Below are positions 55,447-64,000 of a stretch of DNA of 64,000 nt, one piece after another. The stretch spans positions 1-64,000 of the forward strand of contig JADYYK010000133.1 in the NCBI GenBank assembly GCA_020853705.1, in the 5' to 3' direction. The stretch is from Deltaproteobacteria bacterium (lineage in GTDB: Bacteria > Myxococcota_A > Polyangia > Haliangiales > JADYYK01). The notes under the pieces are model-generated. The model was not told the DNA's origin, searched no databases, and saw only the letters and a program-made list of their open reading frames with translations. Within the stretch, counting starts at the first letter, position 1. Every line of letters starts with the position of its first letter. Both the position numbers and the translations under genes were made by a program.

Positions 55447-55853
55447 TGATCGAAGCGGGGACCGAGTCGGAGTCGCCGGCGCGAGCTGGCGACCCGCTCG
55501 ACGTGCTGGTGCGCGATCTGCGCGCGGCCAAGGCGCGGCTGTCGCTGCGCTCGGACGCCGCGCGCGAGGTCGAGCTGCGCACGCGTGGCTGGGATCCCAC
55601 CTCGCCGTTCAACGCGCGGCGCGGGCAGACCCTGCGCGACGAGGCGCGCAACGCCTTCCTGTGCGAGCTCGAGGCCGTGCACGAGCTGCTCGCCGGCCAC
55701 CTGATCGCGATCGACGACGCCATCGAGGTCGGGGCCGAGCGCCGCAGCGTGCTGCTGGCGCTGCGCCGTGAGCTGCGCACCCTGCAGCAGACCTTCGCGC
55801 AGACCTCGCCGCTGCTGATGGCCGTGGTGCAGCAGCTCGGCGCCGCGCTGTAG
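55446..55853 (+). CDS. Small helical hypothetical protein downstream of fusA
   Basis: This 135-residue protein starts at a GTG that shares one base with the fusA stop. It is charged and helical, with a conserved-looking RTRGWDPTSPFNARRGQTLRD segment in the middle. It has no signal or membrane part. Translational coupling to fusA implies a translation- or ribosome-linked role, but I do not recognise the family. Confidence 0.75.
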   Translation: MIEAGTESESPARAGDPLDVLVRDLRAAKARLSLRSDAAREVELRTRGWDPTSPFNARRGQTLRDEARNAFLCELEAVHELLAGHLIAIDDAIEVGAERRSVLLALRRELRTLQQTFAQTSPLLMAVVQQLGAAL

Positions 55854-55896
55854 CGCTTCCACCCCGCCCTTCCCTTCCCTGTAGAATCCCCGTCCC

Positions 55897-57243
55897 ATGT
55901 TCCGTACCGAGCTGCGGGCGCTGTTGCGGCTGTCGGGGCCGCTGATCGCGTCCTACGCCGGCCAGCAGTGCATGAGCCTGGTCGACACCGTGCTGGTGGG
56001 GCGCCTGGGCAAGGCGTCGCTGGGCGGGGTCGGCGTTGGCAACGGCATCTTCTCGGCCATGCTGGTGACCGGGATCGGCCTGGTGCTGGGGCTGGATCCG
56101 CTGATCTCGCAGGCGCTGGGCGCGGGTGAGGCGCGGCGGGCGCGGGTGCTGCTGTGGCAGGGGCTGCGGGTGGCGGTGCTGGCGGGCCTGGTGATGACGG
56201 CGCTGGTGTGCGTGGCGCCGCTGATCCTGGCGCCGGCCGGGGTGGCGCCCGAGACGGCGTCGGAGGCGCGGCGCTACCTGTTCGCACGCGCGCCCGGGCT
56301 GATGCCGTTCCTGCTGTTCTCGGCGTCGCGGGCCTACCTGCAGGCCAGCGGAGTGACCTGGCCCATCGTGGTCGCGACCATCGTCGCCAACATCACGAAC
56401 CTGCTGGTGGGCTGGGCCTTGCTGGCGCCGCTGGGCGTGGTCGGCCCGGCCATCGCGTCCAGCGTGTCGACCGTGCTGATGCTGGTCATCGCGGGGCTGG
56501 CCATCCGGCGCATGCAGGTGCCGGCGGCCGACACCGTGGCGGCCCCGGGCCAGGCGCTGGATCTGGCCCCGGTACGCGCGTACCGGCCCGACCTCGCGCG
56601 CGCGGTGTTCTGGCTGGGCGGGCCCATCGCGCTGCAGCTGCTGGCCGAGGTCGGGGTGTTCGCCATCGCCGGCGTGCTGGCCGGGCGACTGGGCGAGGAC
56701 GCCGCGGCGGCGCACCAGGTCGCCATTGTGCTCGCCAGCACCACGTTCACGGTGACGCTGGGCATCGGCGCGGCGACCGCGGTGCGGGTCGGCAAGGCGG
56801 TCGGCGCCGAGGCGGGGCCGGCGGCGGTCAGGCGCGCGGGTATGGCCGGCCTGGTGGCGTGCTGGAGCTTCATGGTGCTGGCGGCGCTGGCCTTCTTCGT
56901 CATCCCCGGGGTGCTGTCGGGGTGGCTCACCGATGACGCGGTGGCGGCGCGCGCGGCGGTGCCGCTGGTGCTCATCGCCGCGCTGTTCCAGCTCTCGGAT
57001 GGCACCCAGTGCGTGGCGGCCGGGGCGCTGCGCGGGGCCGGGGACACCTCGGCGTCGCTGGCGGCCAACGTCATCGGCCACTACGGGGTCGGGCTGCCCC
57101 TGAGCCTCATCCTGGCGTTTCGACTGGGCTGGGGGGCGCCGGGGCTGTGGTGGGGACTGTCGGCCGGGCTGACCACGGTGGGCATCGGGCTGGTCTGGCG
57201 GTTCTTGCTGATTTCTCGGGGTACCATCAGGCGCGCGCTGTAG
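55897..57243 (+). CDS. MATE-family efflux transporter
   Basis: This 448-residue protein has 12 helices in two MATE repeats: RLSGPLIASYAGQQCMSLVDTVLVGRLG at the start (split here only by length) and the second-half FWLGGPIALQLLAEVGVFAI. It is NorM/DinF-like and probably expels cationic drugs or metabolites by Na+ or H+ antiport. It starts 43 bp after the small post-fusA gene. Confidence 0.94.
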   Translation: MFRTELRALLRLSGPLIASYAGQQCMSLVDTVLVGRLGKASLGGVGVGNGIFSAMLVTGIGLVLGLDPLISQALGAGEARRARVLLWQGLRVAVLAGLVMTALVCVAPLILAPAGVAPETASEARRYLFARAPGLMPFLLFSASRAYLQASGVTWPIVVATIVANITNLLVGWALLAPLGVVGPAIASSVSTVLMLVIAGLAIRRMQVPAADTVAAPGQALDLAPVRAYRPDLARAVFWLGGPIALQLLAEVGVFAIAGVLAGRLGEDAAAAHQVAIVLASTTFTVTLGIGAATAVRVGKAVGAEAGPAAVRRAGMAGLVACWSFMVLAALAFFVIPGVLSGWLTDDAVAARAAVPLVLIAALFQLSDGTQCVAAGALRGAGDTSASLAANVIGHYGVGLPLSLILAFRLGWGAPGLWWGLSAGLTTVGIGLVWRFLLISRGTIRRAL

Positions 57244-57261
57244 GGCGCGCATCAGACCAGA

Positions 57262-58416
57262 ATGCGCACGGTCATCTTCCTGCTGGTGGTGCTCGGGCTG
57301 CTCGGCGGCATGCACTACTACGTGTGGCGGCGGCTGATCCACGACCCGGGCTGGCCCGAGCCGTGGTCGTCGATCGCGCTGGGGGCGCTGCTGGCGCTCA
57401 GCCTGATGCTGCCGATGATCCGCATCTTCGGGCGCGGCCTCACCGGCGGCATGGTCAGCGCGCTGACCTATGTCGCCTTCGTGTGGATGGGCGTCCTCAT
57501 CCTGCTGGTGCTGACGCTGACCTTCATGGACGTCGGCAAGCTGCTGGTGCGGCTGTACACCGCGGTGTCAGGGCGAGCGCTGCTGCCGACCGATCCGGAG
57601 CGCCGCCAGGTCATGGCGCGCGCGCTGGCCGCGGTGGCCGGCGCGACCGGCGTGGGCGCGGGGGCGTTCGCGCTGGTGGCGGCGCGACGGGTGGCGCTGG
57701 TCGATCACCACGTCAAGCTGGCGCGGCTGCCGGCGGCGCTGGACGGCATGACCATCGTGCAGATCACCGACGTCCACGTGTCGAGCATCATCGGGCGCGA
57801 CTTCGTGGAGCACCTGGTCGAGCGCATCAACGCGCTCAGGCCCGATGTGGTCGCCATCACCGGCGACCTGGTCGACGGTTCGGTGGAGGCGCTGCGCGAG
57901 GCGGTCGCGCCGCTGGCGCAGCTGGAGTCGCGCTGGGGCACCTACTTCGTGACCGGCAACCACGAGTTCTACTCGGGTGTGGCCGAGTGGCGCGTGCACC
58001 TCGAGACCCTGGGCGTGCAGGTGCTGTCGAACCGGCGCGTCGAGATCGGCCATGGCGAGCACCTCATCGATCTGGCTGGGGTCGAGGATCCCACCAGCGG
58101 CCAGACCGCCGACGCGGTCAAGCAGGCGCTGCACGGGCGCGACCCCGCCCGCGAGTGCGTCCTGCTGGCGCACCAGCCACGGTCGATCCACGAGGCCGCG
58201 CGGCAGGGCGTCGGCCTGCAGATCAGCGGGCACACCCACGGTGGACAGATCTGGCCGTGGCGTTACTTCGTGTACCTGCAGCAGCCCTATGTGGACGGCC
58301 ACCACTGGCATGGCGACAGCCAGATCTATGTCAGCCGTGGCACCGGCAGCTGGGGGCCGCCGATGCGGCTGGGTGCGCCGCCCGAGATGACGCGCATCAC
58401 GCTGCGCCGCGGCTGA
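57262..58416 (+). CDS. Membrane-anchored metallophosphoesterase (YaeI-like)
   Basis: This 384-residue protein has an N-terminal membrane region with three to four helices (1-110), then a calcineurin-like phosphoesterase domain: QITDVHVSS, AITGDLVDGS, VTGNHEFYSG, LLAHQPR and SGHTHGGQIW provide the two-metal ligands. The C-terminus TGSWGPPMRLGAPPE(M) is typical of YaeI/YkuE-type phosphodiesterases of lipid or UDP-linked substrates. It starts 18 bp after the MATE stop, so it is likely cotranscribed. It is convergent with the Ser/Thr kinase gene. Confidence 0.94.
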   Translation: MRTVIFLLVVLGLLGGMHYYVWRRLIHDPGWPEPWSSIALGALLALSLMLPMIRIFGRGLTGGMVSALTYVAFVWMGVLILLVLTLTFMDVGKLLVRLYTAVSGRALLPTDPERRQVMARALAAVAGATGVGAGAFALVAARRVALVDHHVKLARLPAALDGMTIVQITDVHVSSIIGRDFVEHLVERINALRPDVVAITGDLVDGSVEALREAVAPLAQLESRWGTYFVTGNHEFYSGVAEWRVHLETLGVQVLSNRRVEIGHGEHLIDLAGVEDPTSGQTADAVKQALHGRDPARECVLLAHQPRSIHEAARQGVGLQISGHTHGGQIWPWRYFVYLQQPYVDGHHWHGDSQIYVSRGTGSWGPPMRLGAPPEMTRITLRRG

Positions 58417-58434
58417 GCCACCGGACCCGTCGCG

Positions 58435-60213
<1,779 letters not shown>

Positions 60214-60261
60214 CGCCGGTCCAGGTTAGCACGCACACCGGGGCGGCGCTGGTGCGCCGCG

Positions 60262-61497
60262 CTACGCACGGGGCATGACGACGCGGAAGCGCGTGCCCCG
60301 GCCCAGCTCGCTGGCGACCTCGATGCTGCCGTTGGCACGTGCGACCAGGTCCCTGACGATGGCCAGGCCGAGGCCGGTGCCCCGGGACTTCGTGGTGAAG
60401 TAGGCGTCGAAGATCTGCTCGCGCACAGCCTCCGACATGCCCACCCCGTCGTCCTCGACCTCGATGGCGACCTCCCGGGGGCTCACCGAGGTGCGCAGGG
60501 CGATGCGCCCGCGCAGCGGGATGGCGTCACGCGCGTTGACACACAGGTTGAGCAGCACCTGCTCCAGCTCGACCTCGCGCAGCGGCACACAGGCGTCGCC
60601 GCCGACCACGTCGACCGCCAGCACGGCGCGGTCGCGCACCAGCATCTCCAGCGGTCGGCTCAGCGCCTCGATGACCGGGCCGATGGCGACGGTCTCGTCG
60701 CTCTCGCGGCTGCTGCGCGGCCGCCCGAACTGGGTCAGCTCGCCGAGCAGGCGCACGCCCATGTCGGTGCAGGCCTGGATGGCGCGCGCGGCCTCGACCT
60801 GGCCGGCGCGGTCCAGCTTGACGGACGCGGCGACCACGCCGTTCAGGACGTTGCCGAAGTCGTGCGCCACCGCCATCACCACGGTGCGCAGCTGCTCCAG
60901 GCGGCGCAGCTCGGTCAGCAGCATGGCCTGCGCGCGCAGCTGGTCCTCCAGGCGCAGGCGCTCGGCCTGCTCGCACGCGGCGGCCATGACCTCGGCGACC
61001 GCGCTGGCGAACTCGACCTCGGCCTGGGTCCAGGCCCGCGCGGGGCCGACGTGCTCGTGGCAGATGACGCCGTAGACCTGGCCGCCGCGAAACACCGGGG
61101 CGTCCAGCATGGCGCCGATGCCCAGCGGCTCGAGGTAGCTGGGTCCGAGCTCGCAGGTGTCAGGATGCGTGCGCGCGTCGTCGGCCACGATGGCGCGGCG
61201 CTCGGTCAGCGCCCGACAGTAGGTCGGGAACGACCGCGTGGGCAGGATATCCCCCGCGGTCGCCGTGCGCGTCGAGCGCGTGAACAGCTGCTTGCACACC
61301 AGCTGCTCGCCGCCGGGCTGGAAGATCCAGACCCCGACCCGCTCGACCGACAGCGCGTCGGCGCAGATGGTCGCGGCCTGGGCGGCGACCCGCTCCAGCG
61401 CGTCGGCCGACTCCAGCGTGACCCGCGCCAGGCGCAGGCGCGCCTCCTCGAACCCCACCCTGAGGCCTGGCCTCGCCTCCGTCGTCCCCATGCCCAT
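60262..61497 (-). CDS. GAF-domain sensor histidine kinase
   Basis: This 411-residue protein has an N-terminal GAF domain (about 30-175: ERVGVWIFQPGGEQLVCKQL, VFRGGQVYGVICHEH) and a HisKA-type H-box with His212 in VAHDFGNVLNG. A HATPase_c domain follows with N-box LLNLCVNARDAI, G1 EDDGVGM and G2 GTGLGLAIV. There is no membrane segment, so a soluble sensor. The HD(F/L)xN H-box is of the NtrB class. No response regulator is adjacent. ATG 61491 is a possible later start. Confidence 0.93.
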   Translation of the reverse strand: MGMGTTEARPGLRVGFEEARLRLARVTLESADALERVAAQAATICADALSVERVGVWIFQPGGEQLVCKQLFTRSTRTATAGDILPTRSFPTYCRALTERRAIVADDARTHPDTCELGPSYLEPLGIGAMLDAPVFRGGQVYGVICHEHVGPARAWTQAEVEFASAVAEVMAAACEQAERLRLEDQLRAQAMLLTELRRLEQLRTVVMAVAHDFGNVLNGVVAASVKLDRAGQVEAARAIQACTDMGVRLLGELTQFGRPRSSRESDETVAIGPVIEALSRPLEMLVRDRAVLAVDVVGGDACVPLREVELEQVLLNLCVNARDAIPLRGRIALRTSVSPREVAIEVEDDGVGMSEAVREQIFDAYFTTKSRGTGLGLAIVRDLVARANGSIEVASELGRGTRFRVVMPRA

Positions 61498-61548
61498 CTC
61501 CCATCCCCTGCCGGCGCCACGCCGCCCTCTGATGCTACACCAGCGCGG

Positions 61549-62325
61549 CTAGGGCTTCGCCGAGATGGCCTCGCCCGGCAGCAAGAAGCCATAACGCCGC
61601 ATGATCTCGCGCCCCGGTGGCGAGGCCACGAAGTTCGCGAAGGCCAGCGCGTCCTGGCTGCGCTTGCCGCGCTTGCACACCACCATGGCCTGATCGAGCG
61701 GCTCGTGCAGCGCGCCGTCGATGGCCAGCGAGGTGCCGTCCTTCTTGTTGATGGTCAGCGACATCGACACCAGCGCGACATCGACGTCGCCGGTCTCGGC
61801 ATAGCGCAGGGCCGCGCGTACGTTCTCACCCGGGATCAGGCGAGACTCCACCGCGGCCAGGATGCCGACGCTGATCAGGGCCTGCTTGGCCGCCCTGCCA
61901 TAGGGCGCATGCTCGGGGTTGGCGATGGCGATGCGCTTGAAGCGCGGGTCGGTCAGGTCGGCCAGCGTGGTCGGCGGCGCTGGCCCACCTGGCGGCGTCC
62001 ACGCCACCAGGCGCCCACGCGCATAGGCACTCCTGGTCGCGGCGTCACACGCGCCCGCGGCGACGACCTGGTCGACGTACGAGGTGTTGCCGGAGGCGAA
62101 CAGGTCGAACGGCGCGCCCTCGGCGACCTGCTTGGCCAGCAGGCCCGACGAGCCGAAGGTGAATGAGGGCGCCGCCCCACCCTGGGCCTTGAAGGCGACG
62201 GCGACCTCCTGGAAGGCCAGCTGGAGGTCGGCGGCGGCGGCGACGCGGAACGACTTCTTCTTGTGGCAGCCTGCCCCCGCCACCAGCAGCCACAGCGCCG
62301 CCGCCGCGACGACCCGCGCGCGCAT
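61549..62325 (-). CDS. modA: Molybdate-type ABC transporter substrate-binding lipoprotein
   Basis: This 258-residue periplasmic binding protein has lipobox LVAGAGC (Cys20), then ModA-type blocks FRVAAAADLQLAFQEVAVAF, TFGSSGLLAKQVAEGAPFDL, NPEHAPYGRAAKQAL and VDVALVSMS. It binds molybdate, tungstate or a similar oxyanion. Its ATG overlaps the gltA stop (ATGA), an unusual coupling; modB and modC are not in the window, so cognate transporter genes must lie elsewhere. Cys20 suggests membrane tethering. Confidence 0.9.
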   Translation of the reverse strand: MRARVVAAAALWLLVAGAGCHKKKSFRVAAAADLQLAFQEVAVAFKAQGGAAPSFTFGSSGLLAKQVAEGAPFDLFASGNTSYVDQVVAAGACDAATRSAYARGRLVAWTPPGGPAPPTTLADLTDPRFKRIAIANPEHAPYGRAAKQALISVGILAAVESRLIPGENVRAALRYAETGDVDVALVSMSLTINKKDGTSLAIDGALHEPLDQAMVVCKRGKRSQDALAFANFVASPPGREIMRRYGFLLPGEAISAKP

Positions 62326-63623
62326 CAGGTCGTGGCGACCCGCTGATCGATCGGGATGTAGTGGTTCAGCGTGGGCCCGGTGTAGATCTGGCGCGGGCGC
62401 CCGATCTTGGTGCCCGGGTTCTGGATCATCTCCTTCCAGTGCGCGATCCAGCCGGGCAGGCGTCCCAGCGCGAACATGACGGTGAACATGTTGGTCGGGA
62501 TGCCGATGGCGCGGTAGATGAGGCCGCTGTAGAAGTCGACGTTCGGGTACAGCTTGCGCTCGACGAAGTACGGATCCTTGAGCGCCGCGTCCTCCAGCTT
62601 GAGCGCGATCTCGAGCAGCTTGTCGTTGACGCCCAGGCGCGACACCGCGCTGTCGCAGGCCTTCTTGATCAGCTTGGCGCGCGGGTCGTAGTTCTTGTAC
62701 ACGCGGTGGCCGAAGCCCATCAGGCGGGCGCCCGACTTCTTGTCCTTGACCTGATCGATGAACTTGGCGACGTCGCCGCCGTCGCGCTCGATGCTCTCCA
62801 GCATCTCCATGACCTCCTGGTTGGCGCCGCCGTGCAGCGGGCCCCACAGGGCGCAGATCCCGGCCGCCGTGCTGGCGAACAGGTTGGTCTGCGCGCTGCC
62901 CACCAGGCGCACCGTCGAGGTCGAGCAGTTCTGCTCGTGATCGGCGTGCAGGATCAGCAGCAGGTTCAGGATGCGGACGATCTCGGGGTCGATGTCGTAG
63001 GGCTCGGCCGGGACCGAGAACATCATGTTGAGGAAGTTGGCGCAGTACGACATCGAGTTCTGCGGGTACACGAAGGGCTGCCCGATCGACTTCTTGTACG
63101 AGAACGCCGCGATGGTGCGCAGCTTGGCGAGCAGCCGCGTGATGGTGATGTCCATCTGGTCGGTGTTCCGGATGTCGAGCGCGTCGGGATAGAACGACGA
63201 CAGCGACAGCACCATGGCCGACAGGATCGCCATCGGGTGCGCCGTGATGGGATAGCCGTCGAAGAAGCGCTTCATGTCCTCGTGGATCAGCGAGTGGCGC
63301 GACAGCAAGTTCCGGAAGCGCCCCAGCTGATCCTTGGTCGGCAGCCCGCCATAGATGAGCAGGTAGGCCGTCTCGACGAAGGTCGACTTCTCGCCGAGCT
63401 CCTCGATCGGGATGCCGCGGTAGCGCAGGATCCCCTTGTCGCCGTCGATGAACGTGATGGCGCTGGTGGTCGAGGCGGTGTTGACGAAGGCGGGGTCGAG
63501 GGTGACGTACCCGGTCTTGCCTCGCAGCTGACCGATGTCGACCGCGACTTCGCTTTCGGTGCCCACCACGATGGGCAGGTCGATGGAACCATTGGGGAGT
63601 TGGAGCTTCGCGCTGTCGGCCAC
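62325..63623 (-). CDS. gltA: Citrate synthase
   Basis: This 432-residue type I (hexameric) citrate synthase condenses acetyl-CoA and oxaloacetate. Catalytic blocks: HADHEQNCSTSTVRLVGS, LHGGANQEVMEML with the first His, MGFGHRVYKNYDPRA with the second, and the Asp in LYPNVDFYSGLIY. GTG 63623 is chosen because (V/M)ADxAKLxL aligns with the usual GltA N-terminus and GGAGGG lies just upstream; TTG 63635 is the alternative. Its stop overlaps the modA start. Confidence 0.96.
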   Translation of the reverse strand: MADSAKLQLPNGSIDLPIVVGTESEVAVDIGQLRGKTGYVTLDPAFVNTASTTSAITFIDGDKGILRYRGIPIEELGEKSTFVETAYLLIYGGLPTKDQLGRFRNLLSRHSLIHEDMKRFFDGYPITAHPMAILSAMVLSLSSFYPDALDIRNTDQMDITITRLLAKLRTIAAFSYKKSIGQPFVYPQNSMSYCANFLNMMFSVPAEPYDIDPEIVRILNLLLILHADHEQNCSTSTVRLVGSAQTNLFASTAAGICALWGPLHGGANQEVMEMLESIERDGGDVAKFIDQVKDKKSGARLMGFGHRVYKNYDPRAKLIKKACDSAVSRLGVNDKLLEIALKLEDAALKDPYFVERKLYPNVDFYSGLIYRAIGIPTNMFTVMFALGRLPGWIAHWKEMIQNPGTKIGRPRQIYTGPTLNHYIPIDQRVATT

Positions 63624-63716
63624 GGGGCCCTCCAATCGAGTGCTTCACTATAACCAGTCGCGTGTCGGGATCCCACCGGTTAGATCGGGGCCAGCCCAGG
63701 TGCGTCCATTCCCGCC

Positions 63717-64000
63717 ATGGCGAAGCGTGGCATCTGTCCCCAGTCCTTCCGCACCCTGGCTCTCGCGGCCTTCACCCTGCAGGCCTGCGGGGCCCGCGAC
63801 CGGGGCGCCGAAACGCCCCGGGGGGGCCCGGGCTCGGACATCGACGTGCGCAGCCTGGCGCAGCCCACCAAGCTGCCGCCGACCGACGCCCAGAAGCGCC
63901 TGACCGCGACGGCCGACGCGTACTTTCGCGGCCGTCCACAGGTGCTGACATATGTACAGGTTGACAAGCCCCTGTACCAACCCGGCGAAACCATCTGGTA
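63717..64000 (+). CDS. Alpha-2-macroglobulin-like (MG2) lipoprotein, N-terminal part
   Basis: From ATG 63717 a reading frame runs to the right edge (94 codons, no stop). It has a signal (LALAAFTLQAC) with lipobox Cys24, a Gly/Pro/charged linker, then TYVQVDKPLYQPGETIW, the opening of an MG2 domain as in bacterial alpha-2-macroglobulins, which trap proteases or serve envelope defence. It is divergent from gltA. The rest, including any thioester CxEQ motif, is outside the window, so the family call rests on this one motif. Confidence 0.7.
   Translation, partial: MAKRGICPQSFRTLALAAFTLQACGARDRGAETPRGGPGSDIDVRSLAQPTKLPPTDAQKRLTATADAYFRGRPQVLTYVQVDKPLYQPGETIW

Overview
The window is GC-rich chromosomal DNA of a Myxococcota-type bacterium, most likely class Polyangia; this placement is inferred. 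Supporting signs are a MYXO-CTERM-like C-terminal sorting tail, a Ser/Thr kinase with a PEGA-like tail, large Cys-rich lipoproteins, an RRM/Gly-rich RNA-binding protein, a GAF histidine kinase and an EF-G of the mitochondrial-like type. No rRNA, tRNA, CRISPR array, insertion sequence or prophage was seen. Coding density is high and both strands are used in short runs.

Layout. 1-4422 (-): a giant Ala/Gly-rich coiled-coil protein that runs off the left edge. 4500-6190 (-): a TetR regulator and a diiron ferritin-like protein with a near-ideal operator palindrome. 6251-20145: DedA, argS, an IPT/PA14 lipoprotein, a Spo0M-TPR protein, a structured leader with a 14-codon ORF, thiolase, CPBP protease, a MYXO-CTERM phospholipase-C-fold protein, an ABC exporter pair, nrdR and an SDR enzyme. 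20161-26640: a tightly coupled plus-strand run (rhodanese, SGNH hydrolase, SxtJ-like protein, carbamoyltransferase, small membrane protein, lipoprotein, GFA-fold protein). Its expected DUF5989/SxtK-like partner lies close by on the opposite strand. 26679-36489: MarC, isochorismatase-type hydrolase, lamin-tail protein, acyl-CoA ligase, two tandem Cys-rich lipoproteins each ending in a CNGCH motif, and an EamA transporter. 36752-37630: a stand-alone C39-like cysteine peptidase.

38536-41619 (-) is the classical rpsB-tsf-pyrH-frr translation cluster. 41842-46847 (+) holds the RRM protein, a second diiron paralogue behind another palindrome, a hotdog thioesterase, two hypotheticals and an amidase. 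46937-51114 (-) is a three-gene unit: a VWA/FHA membrane protein, an amidase + M23-like + EF-hand cell-wall hydrolase without signal peptide, and a 67-residue Tat-signal miniprotein. 51382-58416 (+) holds a cold-shock protein, a BoxD/PaaZ-type aldehyde dehydrogenase, fusA, a MATE transporter and a metallophosphoesterase. 58435-63623 (-) holds the Ser/Thr kinase, histidine kinase, ModA and citrate synthase. An alpha-2-macroglobulin-like lipoprotein begins at 63717 and leaves the window.

Functional themes are translation and core metabolism (argS, rpsB-tsf-pyrH-frr, fusA, gltA, nrdR), fatty-acyl/aromatic-CoA chemistry (thiolase, SDR, acyl-CoA ligase, BoxD-like dehydrogenase, thioesterase, diiron proteins), and cell-surface biology (lipoproteins, carbamoylation cluster, cell-wall hydrolase unit). 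The least explained parts are the giant repeat protein, the CNGCH lipoprotein pair, the VWA/FHA-hydrolase-Tat unit and the 11.1-11.45 kb leader.
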